A stretch of DNA of 6,004 nucleotides from the NCBI GenBank assembly GCA_945949655.1, contig CAMFFG010000084.1:1-6004 (forward strand). Direction: 5' to 3'. Below the pieces are notes generated by a model. It saw nothing but the letters and a program-made list of their open reading frames with translations. It made no database searches and was not told the DNA's origin. How positions within the stretch are numbered: the first letter of the stretch is position 1; each line of letters begins with the position of its first letter. Made by a program: the position numbers and the translations under genes. Of the stretch, positions 1 through 5,712 are shown piece after piece. The stretch comes from an uncultured Peptococcaceae bacterium. Its GTDB lineage: Bacteria > Bacillota > Peptococcia > Peptococcales > Peptococcaceae.

Positions 1-132
1 CCGGCCTGTCTGATGCATATCCGAGATGGTCTGGCGCAGGATGGTATTGCGGTGGAAACGAAGCATGTGATCGAACTGATCGCAGAAAGCTACGGGCTGC
101 ATCAGCAGCGAAAGGAGGAGGGCCATGGCTGA
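1..132 (+). CDS. C-terminal fragment of a CCG-domain (Fe-S)-binding protein, GlcF-like oxidoreductase subunit
   Basis: Frame 1 is open from the window edge to TGA at 130-132, giving the last 43 residues of a protein that starts outside the window. The piece opens with Pro-Ala-Cys, then L-M-H-I-R-D-G-L, and 14 residues later H-V-I-E-L-I-A-E-S-Y. This matches the end of the second CCG (cysteine-rich) domain in GlcF, LutA and HdrB-like proteins, where a CPxC-type cysteine motif is followed by a conserved His before ELL/ELI. In that family the protein carries Fe-S clusters and takes electrons from a partner FAD dehydrogenase. The next gene encodes such a partner and starts inside this one (overlap at 125-132), supporting a two-subunit 2-hydroxyacid dehydrogenase. 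The fragment is too short to separate a glycolate from a lactate role or to show the N-terminal ferredoxin domain. Confidence 0.72.
   Translation, partial: PACLMHIRDGLAQDGIAVETKHVIELIAESYGLHQQRKEEGHG
111..118 (+). promoter_or_regulatory. Ribosome binding site of the FAD-linked oxidase gene
   Basis: AAAGGAGG lies 6 bases before the ATG at 125 and is close to the full anti-Shine-Dalgarno complement. It sits inside the 3' end of the preceding Fe-S protein gene. It fixes the oxidase start at 125 rather than at the in-frame ATG at 137, and it allows strong initiation as well as coupling through the overlap. Confidence 0.8.
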
Positions 133-1543
133 AACAATGGAACTGACAGCGACCGTGCTGGATGCGCTGAAGGCTGCTGTGGGCAGCGGTAATGTGCATA
201 CCGAGATAGAAAAACGGATGGTGTATTCCTTTGACAGTACCTTTCAGAACCACCTGCCCGACGTGCTGGTGAAGCCGCACACTGCTGACGAAGCGGCGGC
301 GGTGGTAAAAATTGCGTCGGCAAATGGAATCCCTCTGACGGTGCGAGGCGCTGGCACCTGTTTATCAGGAGGACCGGTAGCGCTAGAGGGCGGTATCCTG
401 ATGGAAATGACAGCGTTCAAACGGATCCTCGAGATCAATGCCGAGGAGCGCTATGCAGTCGTGGAACCAGGTGTGGTGACCAATGATCTGATTGCGGCGG
501 CGGCCGGACACGATCTGTTTTATCCGCCGGACCCATCCAGTAGCGGGATGTCTACGCTGGGGGGCAACGTGGCCGAATGTGCTGGCGGTGGCCGCGGTGT
601 CAAATATGGCGTAACCAGGGACTATGTGCTGGAACTGCAGCTGATTTTGCCCGATGGGCAGCAGATCACGGTGGGCAATAAAGTGGACGGCCTGACTGGC
701 TGGCTGGATCTGCCCATGCTGTTTACCGGTTCTGAGGGGACCCTGGCCATCATCACGGGCATCACGGTGCGTCTGCTTCCCAAACCGGAAGCCATCAGAA
801 CGGCACTGGCCCAGTATGATGATCTGGATGCGGCGGCTCGCACTGTCAGCGCTATTATCGGCGCTGGTATCGTGCCAACGACCATTGAGATCATGGACCA
901 GATGACCATTCGGGCGGTAGAGAATTTTCTGCAGATCGGTCTGGATACCTCGAAAGCAGCCTTTGTGCTGCTGGAAGTGGACGGTGACAGCTGGGAGGTG
1001 GAACAGCAGCTGGAACAGGTAATTGCCATCTGCAAGTCCAATGATGCGGTGGAAATTCAGGTAGCGCATGATGAGGCAGAGCGGGCTGCATTGTGGAAAG
1101 CCCGCAAATCTATTTCAGGTGCCTGCGGAAAGATCAACCCGACAAAAATCGGCGAGGATGTGGCGGTGCCACCGGGCAACATTCCAAAAATGATTCAGGC
1201 AGTGAAACAGATTGCAGAAAAATATCAGCTGAACATGGTAGTGTTTGGCCATGCTGGAGATGGTAATCTGCACCCCAATATTATGACGGATAAGCGCAAT
1301 GCGGAAGAGATGGAGCGGGTAAATCAGGCCATTGATGAGCTGTTCACCCGGGCACTGGAGCTGGGTGGAACGCTGTCCGGTGAACATGGCATTGGTTTTA
1401 TGAAAGCGCCGTATGTGCTGCAGGAATTAGGCCGGGAAGGGTATCTGGCGCAGAAGCAGGTAAAAGACAGCCTGGACCCGCAGGGTTATCTGAATCCAGG
1501 TAAAATATTTATAGAAAAAGAATTGGAGTTGTGCCATGGCTGA
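125..1543 (+). CDS. FAD-linked 2-hydroxyacid dehydrogenase, GlcD / D-lactate dehydrogenase type
   Basis: A complete 472-residue protein, the usual length for GlcD-like enzymes. By family it oxidises a 2-hydroxyacid (glycolate or D-lactate) to the 2-oxoacid using FAD and passes electrons to an Fe-S partner or quinone. The N-terminal PCMH FAD-binding domain spans roughly residues 45-220, with RGAGTCLSGG (74-83), PPDPSS (134-139), the glycine-rich TLGGNVAECAGGG (144-156) and GSEGTLAI (202-209). The C-terminal FAD-oxidase domain carries WKARK (324-328), FGHAGDGNLHPNI (374-386, with the likely metal or substrate ligands His376 and His383), SGEHGIG (418-424) and DPQGYLNPGKIF (451-462). No signal peptide or membrane segment is seen, so it is cytoplasmic or peripheral. 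It overlaps the GlcF-like gene upstream and ygiQ downstream by 8 bases each. The substrate cannot be decided from sequence, so no gene symbol is given. Confidence 0.92.
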   Translation: MAETMELTATVLDALKAAVGSGNVHTEIEKRMVYSFDSTFQNHLPDVLVKPHTADEAAAVVKIASANGIPLTVRGAGTCLSGGPVALEGGILMEMTAFKRILEINAEERYAVVEPGVVTNDLIAAAAGHDLFYPPDPSSSGMSTLGGNVAECAGGGRGVKYGVTRDYVLELQLILPDGQQITVGNKVDGLTGWLDLPMLFTGSEGTLAIITGITVRLLPKPEAIRTALAQYDDLDAAARTVSAIIGAGIVPTTIEIMDQMTIRAVENFLQIGLDTSKAAFVLLEVDGDSWEVEQQLEQVIAICKSNDAVEIQVAHDEAERAALWKARKSISGACGKINPTKIGEDVAVPPGNIPKMIQAVKQIAEKYQLNMVVFGHAGDGNLHPNIMTDKRNAEEMERVNQAIDELFTRALELGGTLSGEHGIGFMKAPYVLQELGREGYLAQKQVKDSLDPQGYLNPGKIFIEKELELCHG

Positions 1544-3515
1544 ACAGCTGTTTTTACCGGTTAATATGAAAGAGGCCCGTCTGAGAGGCTGGGATGAACT
1601 GGACTTTGTGCTGGTATCCGGTGATGCCTATGTGGATCATCCCAGCTTTGGCACAGCGCTGGTGGGTCGGCTGCTGGAGCATGAGGGCTTTCGGGTGGGT
1701 ATCATTGCCCAGCCGGATGTGACCCGATGTGAGAGTATGATGACCTTTGGCCGTCCGCGCTATGCGTTTCTGGTGGGCAGTGGCAACATTGATTCTATGG
1801 TGAATCATTATACAGCAGCAAAAAAGCCCCGCAGCACAGATGCCTATTCCCCCGGCGGGCAGAAAGGTCTGCGGCCGGACCGGGCGGTGGATGTGTATTG
1901 CCGGCTGGTGCGGGAGGCTTATCCCGATGTGCCGCTGATGATCGGTGGTGTGGAAGCCAGTCTGCGCCGGTTTGCCCATTATGATTACTGGGATGATGCG
2001 GTGCGGCCTTCGATCCTGGAAACCTCCGGCGCTGATCTGCTGATGTATGGCATGAGTGAACAGCAGCTGAAAGAGCTGGGGCATGGTTTTGAAAAGGGCT
2101 GGCCGTTGCATAAAATGCGCAATATCCAGGGTACCTGTTACTGGAGTGACAGCCTGCCCAAAAAAGGCGATTATGTGGTACTGCCCAGCTACGAAGATGT
2201 AAAAAAAGATAAGAGAAAATTTGCCGAAGCCTTTGCCGTCCAGAATAAGGAACAGAACCCGTTTCTGGGCAAAATTCTGGTGCAGCCCCATGGAGATCGG
2301 TATCTCATCCAGATGCCTCCGGCCAGGCCGCTGTGTCAGCAGGAAATGGATGAACTCTATAAGCTGCCCTTTCAGCGTACCTATCATCCCCGGTATGAAA
2401 AAGCAGGCGGCATTCCGGCCCTGCAGGAGGTAGAATTCAGCATTACCGATCACCGAGGCTGCTTTGGCGGCTGTACCTTCTGTGCCATCAATTTCCATCA
2501 GGGGCGGATCATCCAGAATCGCAGCAAGGAATCTATTGTAGAAGAAGCAAAGCTGATGACCAGCTTGCCCAATTTTAAAGGCTATATCCATGATGTGGGC
2601 GGCCCTACCGGCAATTTTCGCAATATATCCTGCAAAAAACAGCTGAAGGTGGGCGCCTGTAAAGAACGGCAGTGTCTGTTTCCCGATCTGTGCCCCAACC
2701 TGATCGTGGATCACAAAGAATATCTGGACATTCTGCGTACCGTGCGCAAACTGGATAAGGTAAAAAAAGTATTTATCCGCTCCGGTGTGCGCTTTGACTA
2801 TATTATGGCTGATCCGGATCCGACTTTCTTTGACGAGATGTGCGAATATCACATCAGCGGTCTCTTAAAAGTAGCACCGGAGCATGTGTCGCCCCATGCG
2901 CTGTACTACATGGGAAAACCGCAGCGCAAGGTGTTCGACAGCTTTGTGGAACGCTATTTTGCCTATAATAGACGGGTGGGCAAGGAACAGTATCTGGTGC
3001 CTTACTTTATGTCCAGCCATCCGGGCTGTACCTTGCAGGATGCCGTCGTGCTGGCGGAATATATCCGGGATATCGGCTATAATCCGGAACAGGTGCAGGA
3101 CTTTATCCCCACGCCGGGCAGCATGGCTACCGCGATGTATTACAGCGGCTATGATCCGCGCACCATGGAGCCGGTGTATGTGCCCCGGGACCCGCACGAA
3201 AAAGCCATGCAGCGGGCGCTGATGCAGTATCGCAATCCCAAAAGCTATGACCTGGTACAGGAGGCGCCCGTAAAAGCGGGACGGCAGGATCTGATCGGTT
3301 TTGGACCAGAGTGTCTGATTCGGCCAACCAGGCCGAAAGCGCAACAGCCGCAGCAGAAAAAGACGAAAACGCAGGGGGCTAAAAATCCTTTGCCGGCAAA
3401 AACAGATGCGCATCGTAAAAAGACGGCTGGTACAGGGCCTGGCAACAGCAGAAAAGCAGATGTTCATCGCAACGAAAAACGAAAACCGGGAAGTCAGCCG
3501 AAGAAACATCATTAA
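1536..3515 (+). CDS. ygiQ: YgiQ-family radical SAM protein
   Basis: A complete 659-residue protein matching YgiQ (UPF0313) along its length. The N-terminal family domain covers about residues 5-300 (LPVNMKEARLRGWDELDFVL near the start, GGVEASLRRFAHYDYWDD at 137-154). The radical SAM motif is C309-x3-C313-x2-C316 (RGCFGGCTFCAI), which should bind a 4Fe-4S cluster and S-adenosylmethionine. GGPTGN (355-360) and four more cysteines (366, 375, 380, 386) follow, then KVAPEH (445-450), GKEQYLVPYF (482-491), QDFIPTP (521-527) and MYYSGYDP (534-541). Residues 596-659 form a lysine/arginine-rich, probably disordered tail. The start at 1536 has GGAG at 1525-1528, 7 bases upstream, and overlaps the oxidase stop by 8 bases. 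The family reaction is not firmly established. Membership is certain, function is not. Confidence 0.93.
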   Translation: MAEQLFLPVNMKEARLRGWDELDFVLVSGDAYVDHPSFGTALVGRLLEHEGFRVGIIAQPDVTRCESMMTFGRPRYAFLVGSGNIDSMVNHYTAAKKPRSTDAYSPGGQKGLRPDRAVDVYCRLVREAYPDVPLMIGGVEASLRRFAHYDYWDDAVRPSILETSGADLLMYGMSEQQLKELGHGFEKGWPLHKMRNIQGTCYWSDSLPKKGDYVVLPSYEDVKKDKRKFAEAFAVQNKEQNPFLGKILVQPHGDRYLIQMPPARPLCQQEMDELYKLPFQRTYHPRYEKAGGIPALQEVEFSITDHRGCFGGCTFCAINFHQGRIIQNRSKESIVEEAKLMTSLPNFKGYIHDVGGPTGNFRNISCKKQLKVGACKERQCLFPDLCPNLIVDHKEYLDILRTVRKLDKVKKVFIRSGVRFDYIMADPDPTFFDEMCEYHISGLLKVAPEHVSPHALYYMGKPQRKVFDSFVERYFAYNRRVGKEQYLVPYFMSSHPGCTLQDAVVLAEYIRDIGYNPEQVQDFIPTPGSMATAMYYSGYDPRTMEPVYVPRDPHEKAMQRALMQYRNPKSYDLVQEAPVKAGRQDLIGFGPECLIRPTRPKAQQPQQKKTKTQGAKNPLPAKTDAHRKKTAGTGPGNSRKADVHRNEKRKPGSQPKKHH

Positions 3516-3530
3516 AAATGAAATCGGCTG
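3495..3530 (+). terminator. Possible weak hairpin around the ygiQ stop codon
   Basis: CAGCCGA (3495-3501) is the exact reverse complement of TCGGCTG (3524-3530). The 7-pair, mostly GC stem encloses a 22-base AT-rich loop containing the TAA stop (3513-3515). Only a short TCTTT follows, so as an intrinsic terminator it would be poor. It is the only inverted repeat I see between the two transcription blocks. It may attenuate read-through, or it may be chance. Confidence 0.25.
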
Positions 3531-3567
3531 TCTTTGCAAAAAAACGCTGGAAAAAAACAAGAATGGC

Positions 3568-3601
3568 TTTCTTTTTAAAGCTGAATCGGTTACAATATAA
3601 G
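3568..3601 (+). promoter_or_regulatory. Candidate sigma-A type promoter for the yicC operon
   Basis: Two overlapping -10 candidates lie in GGTTACAATATAAGG. TACAAT (3591-3596) is 5/6 to TATAAT, but the region 17 bases upstream (TTTCTT) is a poor -35. TATAAG (3596-3601) is also 5/6 and has TTTAAA (3574-3579, 4/6 to TTGACA) at a 16-base spacing. An A7 tract at 3551-3557 lies upstream, where an UP element would be. The start would fall around 3603-3608, giving a short leader of about 25-30 bases before yicC. The position, in the only sizeable intergenic gap and ahead of a conserved operon, supports it. The exact element is uncertain. Confidence 0.5.
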
Positions 3602-3631
3602 GTAGAATTTTTTCTGGGGGCCTGAAGAAAC

Positions 3632-4507
3632 ATGAGAAGTATGACAGGGTATGGCCGGGGAGAAAGCGATAACGGCATGCTGAAAATCGTGGTGGAAGTG
3701 AAAGCGGTCAATCACCGCTACAGCGAGATCACCATCAAACAGCCCAGAATGTTTCTGGCGCTGGAAGATAAAATGAAAAAAGTGATTGGAGAATACATTG
3801 AACGTGGAAAAGTAGATGTGTTTGTGCGCACACAGGAGCTGGCCGATGCCGAGAAGCCGGTGCAGATCGATCAGCAGCGGGCGCTGGCTTATCACAGTGC
3901 GATGCAGCAGCTGGCTGATGCAGTGGGCGCTGCATATACGGCAGATCCCTATCGTCTGCTTACATTGCCCGATGTAATCCTGAAAGAAGAAAACGAGCCT
4001 GATGTCAAAGCATTATGGCCTCTGATGGAGCAGGCTTTGCGGCAGGCGATGGAGCATCACGTGGCGATGCGGGAGCAGGAAGGCGCCCATATCGGCGATA
4101 ATCTGCGGGAAAAGGTTGCCGGTCTGCAGCAGCTGGCGGCCCAGGTGTCTGATCGCAGTCCGCTGATCCTGGTGGATTACAAGGAACGGCTGGAAGCCCG
4201 CATTGCAGAATTGCTGGACAATGCCGCAGTTGATCCGGAGCGGCTGGCCCAGGAAGTGGCCTACTTTGCAGAGAAAAGCTGCATTGATGAAGAACTGGTC
4301 CGGCTGCAGAGCCATTTTGAGCAGTTTTATCAGATCGCAGACCAGACCGGAAGCATTGGCCGCAAGCTGGATTTTCTGATTCAGGAAATGAACCGGGAGA
4401 CCAATACCATCGGCTCCAAGGCCAATGATCTGGAAACAGGCCGTCTGGTCGTTGAAATGAAGAGTGAACTGGAAAAAGTGAGAGAACAGGTACAGAACAT
4501 TGAGTAA
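3632..4507 (+). CDS. yicC: YicC/YloC-family endoribonuclease
   Basis: A complete 291-residue protein, normal for the family, beginning with the signature MRSMTGYGRGE. The N-terminal YicC domain includes EVKAVNHRYSE (22-32) and a conserved RGKVDVFV (58-65). The C-terminal DUF1732 domain includes SCIDEELVRLQSHF (216-229), GRKLDFLIQEMNRE (243-256) and TNTIGSKAND (257-266), followed by a helical end rich in Glu and Lys. YicC in E. coli and YloC in B. subtilis have been reported as endoribonucleases of a distinct family, so a role in RNA turnover is likely. It is first in a conserved cluster and ends 21 bases before remA. An in-frame TGA at 3623-3625 rules out a longer protein. The Shine-Dalgarno is weak (GGGGG at 3616-3620, 11 bases away), but the family N-terminus fixes the start at 3632 rather than at the ATG at 3641. 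Confidence 0.95.
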   Translation: MRSMTGYGRGESDNGMLKIVVEVKAVNHRYSEITIKQPRMFLALEDKMKKVIGEYIERGKVDVFVRTQELADAEKPVQIDQQRALAYHSAMQQLADAVGAAYTADPYRLLTLPDVILKEENEPDVKALWPLMEQALRQAMEHHVAMREQEGAHIGDNLREKVAGLQQLAAQVSDRSPLILVDYKERLEARIAELLDNAAVDPERLAQEVAYFAEKSCIDEELVRLQSHFEQFYQIADQTGSIGRKLDFLIQEMNRETNTIGSKANDLETGRLVVEMKSELEKVREQVQNIE

Positions 4508-4514
4508 ACTCCAG

Positions 4515-4521
4515 AGGGAGG
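4515..4521 (+). promoter_or_regulatory. Ribosome binding site of remA
   Basis: AGGGAGG ends 7 bases before the ATG at 4529, in the 21-base gap after yicC. It favours this start over the in-frame ATG at 4541, which would remove the residues corresponding to the N-terminal strand of RemA. Confidence 0.75.
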
Positions 4522-4528
4522 CGGTGTC

Positions 4529-4768
4529 ATGCACCAGTTTATGAATATTGGATTTGATAATATGGTATCTCTTGCCAGGATCGTTGCCATCATATCACCG
4601 GAAAGTGCACCGGTGAAGCGTCTGGTGCAGGAGGCCCGGGAGGCAGGCAGAGTCATTGATGCCACCCATGGACGCAAAACGAGAGCGGTGGTATTCACCG
4701 ACAGCAGCTATATGATCCTTTCCGCCATCCAGCCGGAGACACTGGTTGGACGATTAGACAACGAATAA
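4529..4768 (+). CDS. remA: RemA-like (DUF370) DNA-binding regulator
   Basis: A complete 79-residue protein that lines up with B. subtilis RemA (YlzA) along most of its length: NIGFDN (6-11), a VSLARIV segment (13-19), SPESAPVKR (23-31), [12 protein letters not shown] (44-55) and [11 protein letters not shown] (63-73). In B. subtilis RemA activates biofilm-matrix and osmoprotectant genes, and the family forms ring-shaped oligomers that bind DNA through arginine-rich surfaces. The residues corresponding to B. subtilis Arg18 and Pro29 are present (Arg17, Pro28). The Arg50-Arg51 pair is Arg49-Lys50 here, and the preceding Tyr is His47. Outside Bacillus the target genes are mostly unknown, so a biofilm role is not implied. 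Its place between yicC and gmk is conserved in Firmicutes. It ends 36 bases before gmk. Confidence 0.93.
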   Translation: MHQFMNIGFDNMVSLARIVAIISPESAPVKRLVQEAREAGRVIDATHGRKTRAVVFTDSSYMILSAIQPETLVGRLDNE

Positions 4769-4804
4769 AATAAAACAGCAATCATAGAACGAGGTGTAAT
4801 TCCG

Positions 4805-5410
4805 ATGAAGCAGGAAACGAAGCGAGGTGTGCTGATCGTGTTGTCAGGGCCATCAGGCACCGGAAAAGGGACAGTCTGCTCTCTGGTGCGCAGCCATCTG
4901 GAGGACGCAGTCCGTTACTCTATCTCGGCTACGACACGGCAGCCCCGTGCAGGGGAAGAACATGGCCGGGAATATTTTTTCTTCAGCAAGGAAGAGTTTG
5001 AAGCATTACGGGACCAGAACGGATTCCTGGAATGGGCGCAGGTGTATGACAATTTTTATGGTACGCCGCGGGCTTTTGTAGAGGATGTGCTGGCTTCCGG
5101 AAAAGACTGCATCCTGGAAATTGACCCTCAGGGTGCGCTGCAGGTACGGCAGGCTATGGAAGAAGCCGTACTGGTGTTCATTGCACCGCCATCGCTGGAA
5201 GAACTGCGCAGCCGTCTGACCGGCCGTGGCACTGAAGCGGCGGAAGAAGTGGAAAAACGATTAAGCTGTGCAGAGCAGGAACTGGCTTACCGGAATCAGT
5301 ATGATTATATCATCGTCAATGATGATGTGGAACAGGCTGCTGCTAAAATGGAAGCCATTCTTCTGGCAGAAAAATGCCGCAGCTGGCGGGATCCTGTCTC
5401 GGAAGCTTAA
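4805..5410 (+). CDS. gmk: Guanylate kinase
   Basis: A complete 201-residue enzyme that phosphorylates GMP (and dGMP) to GDP with ATP in the cytoplasm, needed for GTP supply and nucleotide recycling. The P-loop is GPSGTGKGT (15-23). The GMP-binding segment is SISATTRQPRAGE (39-51), with Ser41, Arg45 and Arg48 at the positions that hold GMP phosphate. It is followed by Tyr57, FLEWA (74-78, Glu76) and NFYGTPR (83-89, Tyr85). LEIDPQGA (105-112) carries the conserved acidic residue. The lid has RLTGRGTE (137-144), and KRL (151-153) follows. YDYIIVNDD (166-174) is the usual late strand. GAGGTG at 4791-4796 lies 8 bases before the ATG. The only unusual residue is Pro109, where many homologues have Val, Trp or Met. 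Its neighbours remA and rpoZ are the standard Firmicutes arrangement. Confidence 0.97.
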   Translation: MKQETKRGVLIVLSGPSGTGKGTVCSLVRSHLEDAVRYSISATTRQPRAGEEHGREYFFFSKEEFEALRDQNGFLEWAQVYDNFYGTPRAFVEDVLASGKDCILEIDPQGALQVRQAMEEAVLVFIAPPSLEELRSRLTGRGTEAAEEVEKRLSCAEQELAYRNQYDYIIVNDDVEQAAAKMEAILLAEKCRSWRDPVSEA

Positions 5411-5465
5411 AGAGAAAAGGGCAGAATCCGGATAAAGAGAAAAACAGAAAATCAATTTTAAAAAT

Positions 5466-5471
5466 GGAGGG
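5466..5471 (+). promoter_or_regulatory. Ribosome binding site that sets the rpoZ start
   Basis: GGAGGG lies 7 bases before the ATG at 5479. The reading frame is open further upstream to an ATG at 5374 inside gmk. That extension has no comparable ribosome binding site and no family similarity, so 5479 is the start. Confidence 0.85.
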
Positions 5472-5478
5472 TTTTCTT

Positions 5479-5685
5479 ATGGTAGAACCGACAATCGATG
5501 AATTACTGACAAAGGCGGACAGCAAATATTCTTTAGTTTGCGCTGCTGCAAAACGGGCCAGAGAAATAGTGGACGGTGCAGAACCAATGAATACCGGTGG
5601 TGCAAAGAAACCGGTTACCATGGCGCTGCAGGAGATCAGCGAAGATAAGATCACCTATGAACAGACAACAGAAGGTATTAAGTAA
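5479..5685 (+). CDS. rpoZ: RNA polymerase omega subunit
   Basis: A 68-residue protein matching bacterial omega, the small subunit that binds the beta' C-terminal region and helps RNA polymerase assembly and stability. The first conserved block is PTIDELLTKADSKYSLV (4-20), running into the AAAKRAREI helix (22-30). The second is KKPVTMALQEISEDKITY (43-60). The length is typical of short Firmicutes omegas. Reading the frame from 5374 would add 35 unrelated residues that overlap gmk, and this is rejected because GGAGGG sits correctly before 5479. The 68-base gap after gmk is AT-rich and shows no clear promoter or terminator. coaBC follows after 27 bases. The gmk-rpoZ-coaBC order is widespread in bacteria. 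Confidence 0.95.
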   Translation: MVEPTIDELLTKADSKYSLVCAAAKRAREIVDGAEPMNTGGAKKPVTMALQEISEDKITYEQTTEGIK

Positions 5686-5698
5686 GGCAATCTCTGCC

Positions 5699-5704
5699 GA
5701 GGAG
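5699..5704 (+). promoter_or_regulatory. Ribosome binding site of coaBC
   Basis: GAGGAG lies 8 bases before the ATG at 5713, in the 27-base gap after rpoZ. It supports that start and continued translation of the same transcript. Confidence 0.7.
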
Positions 5705-5712
5705 CGATTGGA

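Noticed and set aside
383..1069. 228-codon open frame on the - strand opposite the FAD oxidase gene
   Set aside because: Also codon-aligned with the oxidase gene and explained by codon bias. The real gene has clear family motifs throughout.
1554..2852. 432-codon open frame on the - strand opposite ygiQ
   Set aside because: It is codon-aligned with ygiQ and bounded exactly by two TTA leucine codons (1554-1556 and 2865-2867). It exists because ygiQ avoids TTA, CTA and TCA codons in between. The His/Gln/Phe-rich product matches no family I know.
2884..3222. 112-codon + strand frame inside ygiQ
   Set aside because: It lies wholly within ygiQ sequence that encodes conserved family motifs in the true frame, and its Cys/Arg/Met-rich product is typical of a shifted frame.
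3565..3582. GCTTT-CTTTTT-AAAGC inverted repeat as a terminator
   Set aside because: The stem is only 5 weak pairs with no T-tract after it, and it overlaps the candidate promoter.
3406..3600. 64-codon + strand frame across the ygiQ end and the intergenic gap
   Set aside because: Most of it overlaps the ygiQ tail in another frame, it lacks a convincing ribosome binding site, and the product is lysine-rich low complexity arising from A-rich DNA.
5374..5478. 35-residue N-terminal extension of rpoZ
   Set aside because: It overlaps the end of gmk, has no family similarity, and a good ribosome binding site precedes the ATG at 5479.
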